DNA from: Apoderus coryli
Lineage: Eukaryota; Arthropoda; Insecta; Coleoptera; Attelabidae
Length of the DNA: 64,000 nucleotides
Assembly (NCBI GenBank): GCA_911728435.2
Contig: OU452210.1
Location: 11,718,001 to 11,782,000, forward strand
Direction: 5' to 3'
Shown: piece after piece, positions 1-25,410 of the stretch
How positions within the stretch are numbered: position 1 is the first letter of the stretch
Layout of the letters: every line of letters starts with the position of its first letter
Position numbers and translations under genes: made by a program
Notes under the pieces: generated by a model
What the model was told of the DNA's origin: nothing
The model's database searches: none
What the model saw: the letters and a program-made list of their open reading frames with translations, nothing else

Positions 1-105
1 CAGCCGTTTGCAAATAAAGTAATTTATAATAATTTAAATTGTGTACCATGTACTTGCATTGAAAAAACCTTGTTTTTATATTGGTGGATCCCGCGTATGG
101 TGTAT

Positions 106-504
106 TTAACTTCCGTACAACACAGGAAGTTGGATAATTCTGTGTTTTATAAAAATCCTTACTATTGGAACCCAGTGCCTTTTAATCAAAAGTTCTGCAT
201 TCTTTGAAAAAGGACCCAGGCTGAATTGTTTTTGCTGGCCATTATCTACTATCATCCACAGTGCTTCATTAAACCTTCGACCGTCTACTATAACAGCTGT
301 CAACACAAAAGCTTTCCCAAAAATCCGTAACCTGCATTGTTGTAAAGTGGTGTGCTGATATTGTACAATAATGCGCACGCGCGCATCAGTGCACTGATCA
401 ACGAACTTCTCGAAAATACGGATGGAAACAGCTCCACCACCTGACTTAGATCTCTCCCCAAACTGAAGGGACCCTTTTAGAATCTGCGTTTCTCGATGCT
501 AGAA
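106..504 (-). other. Open frame of unknown function, possible exon or element remnant
   Basis: The minus strand is open for about 132 codons, from a TAG near 505 to a stop at 106. Base composition is clearly less AT-rich than the flanks, which suggests present or past coding. The translation has a glycine-rich patch (KSGGGAVSIRIFEKF) followed by a segment containing VIVDGRRFNEALWMIVDNG. I do not recognise the family. The first in-frame Met is at 376-378, but an AG at about 493 could be a splice acceptor, so the real start is unknown. It could be the 3' exon of a gene or a piece of a mobile element. Confidence 0.25.
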
Positions 505-2139
505 GAGCTCAGAAGAGAGGTTTCGAGGGCTTTCCTATGTAAAATATCAAGAGTAGTATTTGAAAATTATTGCGTAAATATGTTTTACTCCAGTCATTGT
601 CGAGAAACTTCCGATGCTTGCCGCGGTCTTGGTCTTTCACTTGTCATTCCCTGCATTGCTGCCGAACTAAATTTGTATTCCAAGCATTTATTGTCAAAAA
701 TATTGGATGAATATGTTTAGATGCGACTCGATTAAGAGTTTTTATATGTAACAAATCTGGCAATGAAAATCTATCTTATGCTTAAGCATGTATTAATACA
801 GGTAAAGCTAATAGCAAATAAGTATGTTAAAAATTTAAACGCTCCAAAGTCACTGTTACAAAATTTATTTGTGAATAGTATTTGAGGAAACATCTGTGTT
901 ACAATTAAATAAATATACATTAATATAAACAACAATCAAAGGACATTTTTTTTTGTCTAATATGCATAGTTCTGATAACTATAAAAACAATGGCCAATGA
1001 TTATTATAATATTAGAAACATTTAAAATTAAGATATTTAACGAAAATATAAATATGATTATTAATATAGTAATAAAAATACAAAAGCAACTTAAGTGACA
1101 CAGTCACGTATATATATTTATTTATATATATTTTTTTTTTTTGATAGTGGTACAAAATCTCCAGTCTCATGCACAGATCAGTATTCACGAGCTCAAATCA
1201 CAAAGGCATTTTAAATACCAAATTCAACATCACCCTGACAACCTTACAATATATTATCAACTACAATAAAAACTAAATCTAATAATTAGAAACTAGAACA
1301 AAATAATAATTACCAACAAAGAAAAAACAAGACATTTTTTATTTAAACGAAACACATTGAACGGGATTTTAAAAGGTCTCTGAACTAGCTCAGAATACTG
1401 TTAATCCAGTGATTAATAAAATTGACAATCAAAAGTCAAGTACAATAAGTTCAAAAATGAAGTGCAAGGCAGTAGAGATGGAGCGGTATTTTTGCAACCC
1501 CGTAGGGAAATACAGTACACCGCTCAAAGCGTAGCTGTTATAAAATGGCACCGGACGTATCCCTTATCACGATATAAGTGAATTTATTTGTGCTCTAATG
1601 TTTACGTAGTAGTTTCTTACATTGTCCTGCACATTAAACAACGGAAGCGCTCCCTATGGGGTTGAACAATTTATAATTTCAAATTCGACATCTCATACTT
1701 GTAATAATTTGTCTAAACCTTATAGACATACCGATGAATACCGTTACTGATATTAGAAGAAAAACATATCAAAAGTAACTATAGTAGTTCTAAAGTAATA
1801 AGAGGTTATCGAGTTAGGTTAGGTTTTTTTGTAATTAATATACCGTATGTTACTAAGAAAAGATACTGTTACAGTAATACCGTCCCATCTCTAGAAAGCA
1901 GTTGTGTTGTTATGTTATAACAGACGACAGAAATCGAGTTGTAGAGGATTTTTTACTTTTGATGCGCATTCATAAAGAAATTGCCAAATGTACATGCTTT
2001 ACCAAAAATATGAATATATTGGTAATATTAATTAAAAATTGGGATATGGTTATTTGGTCAACAGTAAAATCGACTTTTATAACTTGATATCAATTTAAAT
2101 ACACTGGATTAATTAATATTTGTTTTAGATCAACATGAA
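505..2139. other. Gap: 3' flank of BNIP3, no gene seen
   Basis: AT-rich DNA with short homopolymer runs (for example T-rich near 1130). It probably includes the BNIP3 3' untranslated region at its right end. Short open frames at 496-720 and 1902-2087 show no recognisable family. I see nothing else I can support. Confidence 0.4.
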
Positions 2140-5100
2140 TTAACGTACTTTAATGGCAGGCATGTAGCCATGTCTACTAAGCCACAGCCCAATGCCAGTG
2201 CCCAAAAGTAATGAAAGGATATTTGTTATCAGCAAAGTACAAAGACCTTTACGTGAGAAAATGCTGCTATCACCAACACGAGCATGTCGGAGACTCAACA
2301 GATCAGCAGTGTGAGGGCGGAATGACCAATTTTTTGGTGGCAACTGATCGGGACGGCTGCTCCAATCGTTCATGAAATCTGAATCCTGACAAAATAAATA
2401 ATAATTTTCTCTTAAATATACACGTATTTTCTGATTTTGTAGCGTTTATTTATCTCTCAAATTGTGAAAACTGGATTACGCTATGAACGCGCTCAAAAAT
2501 TAATTGCATGAACTGTTTTAATTAAAGCCAATTTGATCGATAAGAAATTATTTTCAATGAAATAATCGACATTGCAATTGTTTATAATAATTAAAAATCA
2601 ATATTGTATGTGTGTATTATTAACAATATAATAAGATAAAAACATATTGATATCAGTAAAAAGAACAAAATCATTGAGCTTCATGTTTGTCGCGTCAAAT
2701 ACTCATTTGACATATGACCCTAGACGGCGAGACTATGACCAGCGGGTCAGACACTGACAAACACAGGCTATGGATTTTTTTATACGAGAGCCAGTTGAAA
2801 ATTCTCCACCTTGACAAAGAAAAATATTTTTTGTGAATTTTTTAGTTGATATAGGTAATCTCCACTAAGACTAATACATTGTTATTTTAAATAAATATAT
2901 ATTCCATATGAAAGTGAAGTTATACCTATTTATAAAGTAACAAGTTAACATCCACAAAAATCAATTTCCAAAGTTCCATTAGAAGTGGTTAAAAAATACA
3001 AATTATGTTTCAGAACTCCCGATCCCATCCTCAGTAATAATTATAAGAAATAAACAAACGCTTAGTGATGTTGTCTTTGACATAACTACGCATTTCTTTC
3101 TTTATTTCTCTACTTAATGATGATGAGGGGGCCATTAGCACCGTCAGTGGATTTTATTAAAAAATCGCTAATACGATGAATGAATTCTATCATAAACGTT
3201 GTTTTAATTATTATCAACATACCTATGTACCTACCACATTTAACTTTGTTGCTGCTCAATTCACCTCCCGATAAAAAAATGTCAATCTCTGACTTTATAA
3301 GGCGTGAACTATATTTATGCAAAATTAACGTTTAACAAAACTAATAACAATTATTACTGTAAAAATTATTAAGGCAAAAAAAAATCATTTTCTATTTACG
3401 ATAACGTATTTTCTATAAATATAATGAACAGATATCTACTTACCTCCTTTACGTCAGAATTCAAATAGTAACTCTGCCATTCTAAATTCAATGGTGTACC
3501 ATGAATTACGGGACTGTTTGGCGGGGATTTTGGGCTACTTCTTGGGGATACCACCCTTGAACCAGCCAATGAAACTCTGGCAGATGATTGAACAGATTCT
3601 TGAGCTTCTCGCAATAATCTTAGGTAGTCTTCAACTTGATGGGATATAGATCCAGGTGTTTGGGTTCCAGCTAGTGATCCATGGATTGAGGCAGATCCTA
3701 CGTCGACCCAGGACTCTATAACAACTTATAGGTAATATTTATTGCGAAAGTGAATTCGAAAAACAAAAATCCGAAAATTATAATTCAATTAATTAATTCA
3801 TTCATTGTTAATATTAAGAATAGGTCGAAATACTTGTCAGGGCTGAATCAAATTGTTTCCAGTGTTTATATTTTTTAAAAGAACACAAGTCAGAGTTCGA
3901 AATTCATGATTTTAAAAACATGTCATCATGTCAGCAATTCTTTCACTTTTGAATAACCAATTTTTACCTGGCATCAAAAAACAGGGGGAGGATCTCAATT
4001 TGGTCATATTAAATTACTAAATTGTTTAGCATTTTTAAAATAAATACCTAACCAACTCCTAAACTGTCATTTTATGGATTTGATACTACAGCCTCATCTG
4101 TTTTGTCGGAAAAACAAATTAGGTACGTAATTATATTTTGCAATACCATCAGCTGTTGTTTAAATAAATTATTTTGACTATTTATTCTAATCTTACTAAA
4201 AACATAACAAAATATCATCTGAGGTAGGTATTTCTAATGGTTATGAGACGTCAAACTTCAAATACAACGTCGATGCGGTCCTGTTGTTGATTAATAAACT
4301 CTTTGGAAAAATGTAACTGAGAACAGTGACATTAACATACGTGCCAAATTTCAGGTAGGTAGTTTCATTTATGCCATTATTATAGCTAGGTAATTCAAAA
4401 CCATAAATATTTTTCGCAACATAGGTATACGCATGATAATTATTTATAATAAAAATTAACAATAGTAGATAGGTACCTTGCAAAAACGAAATGTGTGTAT
4501 TACCTTTCAAACAGCATTCAACGCATCCTGTAAAACTTATGGCCGTTTGCAACAACACTTTTAGGCAGCACCTAACATTAGGGTAAGAATATACCTTGTA
4601 TGTTTGCACTTATTCTTTCCCTAACGTTAGGTGCTGCTTAAAATTGTTGGTGTAAGCGGCCCTACCTATTTATTGAAAATACCGAGAGGATAAAACTTTT
4701 ATTGTAGGTAGTTACCTATCTCCGTAAATTTACTTATTAATTAAACTGTAATAGTTATTTTATCTACCCTATATGCAAACAAATTTGCAGTTTCGCAATT
4801 CAATTAAAGCAAATAAAAACCGATTAATTATCGCAGAACTATAGTTTTACAGCCGATATACGAAATTTAAATTACGCAGTAACTTTATGAGTAAAACTAT
4901 TAGTAACATCTCCAGTAAAACTAATAGTACCTAAATAAATAATGCGTATGAAATAAAAGTAACGCAAAAGGTCGGCGAACCAAAATATTTAGATGTATTC
5001 GAACAAGTTTTGTTAACCTTGTTATATATGAGCAAAAAACTTGATATGTTCGTAATGTATTTATTTGCAAAACTATATTTGCATAGTATGTAGGTAAACA

Positions 5101-5347
5101 AAACTATTTTTAATAAACAAAGATTAGTCATAATATCAATCAAAATCTCTAACAAAGAAACAAAATATGTAATAATATCAGTATTAAGAAAAATAATGGG
5201 TATTCTTAAAAACGAATTAGTACGCCTAAATAAATTTGCCATGAAAAGAATACAAACAATAACAAAGCTACATATGCGAGTACCAAAGATAAACAATAAT
5301 TGTATCTTACCTCCAAGATCATCTACGCTTGATTTTGATGATGACAT
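2140..5347 (-). CDS. BNIP3: BNIP3/NIX-type mitophagy receptor (3 coding exons)
   Basis: This outer-mitochondrial-membrane protein recruits ATG8/LC3 to mitochondria for mitophagy and belongs to the BCL2-interacting BNIP3 family. Coding exons are 5311-5347, 3444-3715 and 2140-2385, all with GT/AG borders. Joined they give 555 nt, 184 aa plus stop (human BNIP3 is 194 aa). Residues 14-18 are SWVDV, a W-x-x-V LC3-interacting motif in the same N-terminal place as the family's SWVEL. The middle is Ser/Pro-rich. Residues 111-119 hold the family signature DWSSRPDQLPPK, then a basic stretch and a single C-terminal membrane helix (about 151-172, LLITNILSLLLGTGIGLWL) with small residues as in the BNIP3 dimerising helix, and a short tail after it. 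The start ATG is the first one in the 37-nt exon. Intron 1 carries a MITE at 4541-4661. Confidence 0.93.
4541..4661. mobile_element. 121-bp hairpin MITE in BNIP3 intron 1
   Basis: Two imperfect inverted arms of about 43 bp begin GGCCGTTTGCAACAAC and end GTTGGTGTAAGCGGCC. Both arms contain AGGTGCTGC or its complement and end on CCCTAAC/GTTAGGG next to a loop of about 35 bp. There is no coding capacity. The superfamily is unclear because no convincing target duplication is visible. Confidence 0.7.
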
Positions 5348-5533
5348 CTTGATATTCTTATGCCTTGTATGGTAAAACACAAATTAATATCACCAACAAC
5401 ACGTAGATTTATTTATAACTTTAATTATTTTGTTGGAAACTATAATTTACTTCTCTGACGGACTACGTGACAAAACGACAACACAACATTTACATCGCGA
5501 TTACTTGATTTTTTGCCTTTGTCTCTTATTCGT

Positions 5534-5565
5534 TGACGTCAAATCACGTGATTCTCCTAACCAAT
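5534..5565 (-). promoter_or_regulatory. BNIP3 promoter cluster: CRE, TCACGTGA, CCAAT
   Basis: Within 32 bp lie a perfect cAMP-response palindrome TGACGTCA (5534-5541), a TCACGTGA palindrome (5544-5551) and a CCAAT box (5561-5565). They are 187-218 bp upstream of the BNIP3 start codon. TCACGTGA is the core of the CLEAR/M-box bound by TFEB/MITF-type factors and also contains ACGTG, the hypoxia-response core. Both inputs are known to drive BNIP3 genes in vertebrates. Promoter function here is inferred from position and density. Confidence 0.6.
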
Positions 5566-8500
5566 CACAGCTATAAACAAACAATGGCGGACCAAATCAA
5601 AACAAAAGCTAGAAGCACACAAAGGCGGTTAATTTAAAAATAGAATTGTATTAAAAAAACTGCAAATATTTATTATTGATGACATATCTACGGGGCTTTC
5701 GAAAATCATCACATAATTTAACGCGCTTAGCAACAGTAAGACCGCTAGGAATTACTTTTTTAAATTAAATGTAGTACCTACCTTCGTTTAAGAATCAACG
5801 ATAAAATGCGGTAAATCCTAAATAAATGAATTTGTATAAAATTGAATCAAAAATGTAGGTACCTACATAAAGTTTTAATGTTATTTGGGATATAAATAAG
5901 ACAAAGGAACAGATTAGTATGCCAGGATCCGGTATTCTCGAATATTTATAATTTGGTTGACATCTGGTTACATTTAAATCATCCAGTTCCGTGAGATTTA
6001 TAGTCAAGTTTTAGTGTTATGTTGGTAGTTCTCATAACATTCGTAAAACACCATTTTAAAACCTACAACGTTGGGCATAACAATGCTCAATAGACCTTTT
6101 TTAGGTCTCAATCAAGGTGGGCCAATAAATCTCCTCTTAATGATTTTTTCAAATGTCTTAGAAATACTCTGAGAATACTTCAATTTGAAGTAGTTTTTGA
6201 CGCCGATCATTAATATCATCGGTGCATGTTGCCATATACCTACCTACAGTAACGATTTTCAAACTGTGAAATTTCAGAAATCGTTATATTTCATTTAAAA
6301 ACTCCTGTATAAAACGACATTGTAATACAGACAGTGATTAATTTGTTTGCTATAGACAGGAAAAACGTAAATATGATTTCCGTAATCGAGAGGATCTCTT
6401 CATAAATAATAATAAAACACAAATAAATAATTCATCAAATTTTATTTGCAGTAATATGTATTTTTAATCAAGCCTTTTAAAATATAAACATTTTGCATTT
6501 TTTAAGGCAAATGTATGTTTGCATTTGACTATGAATTTCAAGAAAAAATTCTTAGAAATACAAATACTTATTTATATACTATAAAACAAGTTAATGATTT
6601 TTTAAAAACAAAACATCAAATAAAGGAACATATAAAACATTTTATTTTCCATAAACTCAAAAAGAGATTCTCCTACATAGTAACATCTATTTATTGATAT
6701 TAATTTTTGGATAAATCAATTTAATAAATCACATAATCATATTATAATTATTGAGTATAGCCAGCATTTTCATTGTAAAAATTAGCACAGCCTAATAAAA
6801 AGATATTTAAGTTTACAATAAAAAACAGCCCATCAGTTGGGAGTTTAAGAATTTCGTAAATAATTACTTCCTGTCTGTATGTAAATATAACTGATAATTT
6901 TCTTGCAACATTGTTATATAAATAGCTACGTGCGATAGAACATATTTCTATATAGGTAATAACCAAACAAAACAATTAAGATTATAACTGATAAGGTCAT
7001 CAGAACAGGATAATTTAACCACAAAATTGTTTTAATTATGTGAAACTACATGTATTAAGAAATCGGCGGGAATAATGGCAAAATATTGCGTGCAACAAAA
7101 TTACATGACTGGAACCGTCAAAACATAAAAATTAAAATATATATGACAATTTCCTTTTTGTATTTTTCCGTAGACTGTCTATATTTTAGGGTAAGAAAAA
7201 TATGCCTTACAAATTTATGCATTACCAGCGGCGTGCAATACAAACCATTGCTTGGCCTGAGATAATTTAGCTATTATTAGATAGATACATTCAAGATAAT
7301 AACAATTACTCAATATTACTTTAAAATTAAATATATAGGTACTAAGTATTCAATAGATATTAATGAATTAAACAATTTTCGATCCAGTTTATAAGGTATT
7401 ATAACCAAATATTAATTATATACTATGATGTGATATAAGTACTGAGGATGGCTTTAGGTAATGCCGAAACTTGTATACAATTTTAACAGAATTACACCAA
7501 AGATATTGGAGTTTCTTTTCTCCTGATAAAATTAAGTAGATGTTCAAAGTTGATATCTAACATTTTTTAATTAGGTATCAACCTGTTTTTTCAATTGTTA
7601 TAAAATGATATTTCAACAATGCGTGTAGGTACGTGTGATGAACAAAATATTAATATTCAACAGCAAAAACTACTAGGTAGTGTGACAAAAAGTTTCAAAT
7701 GGTGTTGCTATACTGTGTGCATAAAAATAAAATGTATTGTTGCTTTTGTGTACTGTTACCAAAAGATAAACATGTCTGGAATTACCCTCGATATCTAAAT
7801 TTATGAAAGCATAAGAAGCACTAAGTAGGAAAGTACTATCTATCAGTTTTTGTACCCAGGTATACCACAAACAAATTAGGTTTTAAACCCTGTTGTAAAT
7901 CTCAATGCACGTCACTGAGCATTACTTTTATAATATTTAACAAAATAATTTAAAGTCATTAGTTTTAATTGCTAGAGATTAGTATAATTCCTATTTAAGT
8001 TTATAACATAGTTTTTTTAACAATTTCCAAAACAAAACTAGCTAAATAATAATTCAATAATTTTATACCATTTAAAATGGGCTTTAATGCATAAAAAAGA
8101 AATATTCTATAGGCTCTAAGAATTACCACGAATATCATGAGAAATAAATTGATTTTTTTTAAATAAAATTGTGTAGTACTCACTAAAGTCTCAACAACTA
8201 CAAAATACTCTCTAATTTAATTAGTCCTTTTGTCTAATTCAGAAAAATAGAGAGGGGTTTTGCAAAAATATAATAAAAAAATCCTGAGTAAAGTAACAAT
8301 ACGTACCTTATCTTTAAATAAATACTCCAGTCTTGAAAAAATAGACTCTCGGTAGCAGTGAAGAACTACTAAGTCTACCCGCTCCTATCAAGCGGAAATT
8401 TGGTGTACATTTTTTTTCTGTAGAAAAACTATCCGGTCCTGATTTAAATCCTGTATTTTATAATATTAATAATAAATATTTTTGCTGAACTAAGTAGCTG

Positions 8501-9009
8501 ATTGTTATGAAGGTTGAAAATTTTCTTTTTTTTTTCTGTGACATTATGTCGATGTTAATAAAATATCTGTAAATGAAGAGCTTTTCCAATTAACGCAACT
8601 GAACTTCCACAGTTCAATAGTTTATAAGTAAATTGCTATAATATACATATTAATAGTTCAGTTGCAGAGAAAAATAACGTCTACAATTTACAAACTTTTT
8701 TTAAAATATAATTTAATTATTTTTGATTTACTATAAACATCGGATAATGGAGCCTGAATGGGCTTAAGAAAAATTAAAATATCAAAGTAAACTAAAGTTG
8801 AACTGGGAATGTGAAACATACAATATTAGTTCGATATTCATTTTTAACATAAATAAAAAAACAAATAATTAGTAGCAAATAGTTAAAGGGTTTAAAATTC
8901 AAATATATAGAAAACAAAACAAATTAATTGCAAGTATAAAAAGTAATAAATAATAAACTAAATGGTAAAAAAATAATTAGTATACAAAATTATTTCACGT
9001 GTTCGTTAA
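5566..9009. other. Gap between BNIP3 and kinesin-13
   Basis: AT-rich intergenic DNA. The right end (about 8.7-9.0 kb) is probably the kinesin-13 3' untranslated region. The only structured item I can support is the hammerhead-like motif at 7439-7478. The open frames at 5795-6007, 6515-6697, 6748-6975, 7673-7870 and 8001-8183 are AT-driven with no family resemblance. Confidence 0.4.
7439..7478 (+). ncRNA. Minimal (Penelope-type) hammerhead ribozyme motif
   Basis: The hammerhead core is present in order. CTGAGGA (7442-7448) fits CUGANGA. Stem II pairs GGC with GCC across a loop of about 10 nt. GAAAC follows, then a very short stem III (ACUUGU) and a GUA cleavage triplet ending at 7475. Stem I is only GUA/UAC (7439-7441 with 7476-7478). 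Minimal stems like this are typical of hammerheads in Penelope-like elements. Activity is unproven and stem I is weak. Confidence 0.5.
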
Positions 9010-21934
<12,925 letters not shown>

Positions 21935-23640
21935 TTTCTGTGTATTATAATGTTGTTCTCACTTTGTTATTATCCTAACAGATAAATAAACTAGTATAAA
22001 TATATATTTTACAACACTTTTTAAACAAAATTTGTTAGAAACTGACACATTTGGCCGACTATAGACACACCGTACACGAGATTTCTGTTTCTGTCTGTCT
22101 AAATTTTATTATTGAAAGAAGACAGAAACAATTCACTTGCGCATAAAACGATCACGAACGCGCGATGTTTAAATTTAAAAAACTGTCGCTGTAATCGCGT
22201 AATGTTCATAGAAACAGATTAAATAACTTTTATTTTATATAAAAATCACTTAAAATATGATATATCTGTATTTATTAATTTGTTTTTGGTTCACGAATTT
22301 GATCATATCATTGTTTTGATACTTCATGCTTAATCAATTTTCTGGTTTCTATGGAAACAATAATTGTAAATAAAAATTTAAGTAAGTACTTATATTGTAG
22401 ATATCATTAGCATAATGTTGGTAATAAATGTGATTTTAGCCAACCAAAAAAATCGTCATAAGTATTACTAGACAAACGGCATAGTTTATTATTTATTAGG
22501 TATTTATATAAGTAGAAAAGCAAGGGTTAAAATGACAGACATTTTTTGGAAATATAAGATTTAACTAACATAGGTACTTCAATAATAAATCAGACGCGAA
22601 TTTTTGAGTTATGAATTATTATTTTTTGTAAAGTAGAATCCGGAAATAATGCATCTACATAATGAATTGAAAATATTTAATACAATTGGCGCCATCTAGA
22701 CAGTGAACAGGCAACTGCATCAAAAAACATTGATGGACTACACAAAATTACATACCCACATATGAAATATTGATGTTTCAGTATCATGAAAGAGACAGTC
22801 AATGGAATTATTCTTTTTAATTAGCTGAACGATATGTTTGCCTCAGAGATATGGCTCCATATCTCTGGTTTGCCTTCATATGGGTCCCGCCTCGCCTGTG
22901 TTGCCATAGATAGTACACAACATTATGTATTTAATTTGAACTATGATTCTTTGCCTGTAGCAACAAACAAAATGTATAAGGTCCACCGAAAACTATATGT
23001 AGGTACTATGCTGCAACACTTTATACAGAAATATGTCGCCAATTATTTATAAGCTGTTGTACGACGCTGAAATCAAACCTCAAACCTGAATAGGTAGGTA
23101 TAAGTCAAGGCGCATTAACTAAATTATAGTTAATGCGCCTTGTGTATAAGCCTTGGGTATAAGTCCCATGACCCATGATTTTATTACAGATTAAACAGTC
23201 TACTATCATGATGATGTACATATTTGGGTTGAACAAAAAATGTCAGTTCTGCACAACTTCGACACTAAAAAATACTTTAGGTTTTTACTATTTTTTTATC
23301 CATTAAGTAAAAAAAAAACATAAAATAAACAGAATATGATTCACGGATTTTTGAGTTAAGCGTGTATTGTAAATTTAAATCCAAACCACATATTTATACA
23401 ATTTTGCTTTGATCTTATGTAGGCATATTAAACAAAAATTTATAGCTATAAACTCATTTATATTAGACAACAAATAACTATTTAGAGTTGCAAATAGGTA
23501 ATTAACATACATACCTACAAAAAATTTACTAGAAATAACATTTTAAATATGTAACAAACTAAAATAACTTAACGACCGTATTAAAAATACTATAATTTAT
23601 GATAATACAAAATCTAAATTATCGGAGGTAACAAAATTCT
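21935..23640. other. Kinesin-13 upstream region and KDSR 3' flank
   Basis: The kinesin-13 5' untranslated region and promoter should lie in about 21.9-22.2 kb, where CG dinucleotides are locally enriched (for example CGAACGCGCGATG near 22156). No TATA or other decisive element was seen. The KDSR 3' untranslated region probably covers 23.4-23.64 kb. A perfect 16-bp hairpin at 23106-23142 is listed separately. The frame at 22834-23052 shows no family. Confidence 0.4.
23106..23142. repeat. Perfect 16-bp hairpin
   Basis: CAAGGCGCATTAACTA and its exact complement flank a 5-nt loop (AATTA). A 15-nt part of the arm also occurs near 42198-42213. It may be a remnant of a mobile-element end or a cruciform. 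It is too short for a typical pre-miRNA. Confidence 0.6.
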
Positions 23641-24777
23641 TTAAATACTTTCTTCACTAGAGCGCGATGTTTCAGAAATTTCTTTCTTAGCTCTATGACA
23701 CTTTCTTACAACACCCTCAAACTGGATTAATAGAAATCCTCCTATCAGTCTGAAAAGCCCAATAGCCATTGATTGCAATAGAAGTTCCAAAAATGAAGAA
23801 TATGGACTCATTCCAGCGCAAACTGTTGTTAGAAAAATACTTGAGGTTCCTACGTAACTCATGAAATGTCCAGACTGAAACAGAAATAATACTATTTTAC
23901 TACTCATTAATTAAATACAAAAATAAATTTTAATTTTTGTGCTATGAGACGTTACCTATAATAAACGTTTATTAGATGTCAACTAAAGTAAAAAATACAT
24001 TATGTTACGTACCAAAGCATCGTCAAGCATTTTAGAAGCGACTTCTGCGGGTTTAAATAATCCTCCAGATTCAGATAAAATTTTAGTTTCTTCAGGTTTT
24101 GTAACATTTTCTTGTTCAAACCCAGGTGTTTCCGTATCAGGAGGCAAAGATAAAGTTACACTAACGTTAAACTGCTTTAATTCCATGTATATAGATTCTG
24201 CAAAACCTCTTAGAGCAAATTTAGTAGCTGAATATATTGAATAACCGTATAAACCTATAAGGCTAGCTTGAGATCCAGTCAGAATAATAATACCCTCACA
24301 TCTCTGTTTGAATTTCGGAATAACTGCGCGTATAGGATTTAATGTTCCATATAGATTTACATCGATAAGTGTTTTTATATCTTTCTCCGTAATTTCTTCA
24401 GCTTCACCACAAATAGCAAGTCCAGCACAGTTTACTAACATATAAATGGGCTCTATGTTTTTATCTATTTCGTCGAATAATTTTGATACTGCCGCAGAAT
24501 CCGTTACATCAATAGAAAACTGATTAACCTTCTGATAGTCGCTTATACAGTGAGATTGAATTTCTTCCTGAGCTTCCTTTAATCTCTCAGCATTTCTAGC
24601 TATTATTGTAATATGTGCCCCTCTGCGGGCTGATAGTATAGCAAAGGCCTTCCCAATTCCACTGGACCCTCCAGTAATAACAACATGTCGGTTTAATATA
24701 TTTTTTTTTGACCGTGGATTCACATAGTATATAACTATGGCAACAATCAAAAGCGGAATCGCAAAAAATAATATCAT
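23641..24777 (-). CDS. KDSR: 3-ketodihydrosphingosine reductase (KDSR/FVT1)
   Basis: A short-chain dehydrogenase/reductase that uses NADPH to reduce 3-ketodihydrosphingosine to dihydrosphingosine, the second step of sphingolipid synthesis, on the cytosolic face of the ER. Exons 24013-24777 and 23641-23874 join in frame to 999 nt, 332 aa, the same length as human KDSR. An N-terminal membrane helix (about 2-19) precedes the cofactor loop TGGSSGIG (35-42), NCAG (116-119), catalytic Ser169 and the Y182-x-x-x-K186 pair in YSATK. LPPDTETPGF follows, as is typical of KDSR rather than other SDRs. Exon 2 encodes hydrophobic C-terminal membrane segments and a Lys/Arg/Ser-rich tail. A purely soluble SDR is unlikely given both membrane ends. 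Confidence 0.95.
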
Positions 24778-25402
24778 TTTGGACTAATTAAATTAAAACA
24801 CAATATCGAATTTCTTGACAAAAATTATAGTACCTTTGCAACAAACATGTACTAATTAACATTAAACACACAGACACATCTTTTTAACATACACTGAAAT
24901 ACTTTTATCTAAGTACAAAAACCTCAAAAATTGATACTGATGTGGTGTAAAAATGTAAACAGAAGCTTTACAGTTACAGAGACATTGAGGTTAGTTCTAA
25001 CCTAACTAGACAACATTAGGGATATTCATGTTGTATCTTCCTCACTTCGTTATTGGTTATTTAGCCACCAAAAATTCCCAATCCAACTAATGATGTAAGC
25101 ATAGCAGAAATATAATCTCTGAAGCATAGGTACCTATTACTTCGCAATCATTGTAAAGACATTTCAAAGACAATGTCGAAATCTTTTTTTTGTTCCTTTA
25201 TAACAACAAATGGAAGTGAGCCGAGTGACAGGTAATCAACCCAGCTGACCGGAGTCGTGGGCCTATAATTAAACAGAAAACTTCCACAGGCATACTTATA
25301 CTATTATGTTTAAAAAGACAATGCTTATACTTATGGATAAATCCTGCGTCAAACTTACACTAGGTAACGTTTCGCTGATCATCCTGTCTATTTCTTCAAA
25401 GC
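24778..25402. other. KDSR upstream region
   Basis: Should contain the KDSR 5' untranslated region and promoter. I see no distinct core element. The right end carries the 8-bp target duplication of the hAT-type MITE (25403-25410). Confidence 0.4.
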
Positions 25403-25410
25403 AACTTCAC

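Noticed and set aside
4241..5380. Minus-strand frames of 122 and 149 codons within BNIP3 intron 1
   Set aside because: Low-complexity AT-driven translation. The second merely extends the true 37-nt coding exon in the same frame past its donor site.
22847..22869. CAGAGATATGG/CCATATCTCTG hairpin
   Set aside because: A single 11-bp stem with 3-nt loop and no second copy; most likely chance.
24002..24244. Plus-strand open frame of 80 codons
   Set aside because: It is the antisense shadow of the KDSR first exon.
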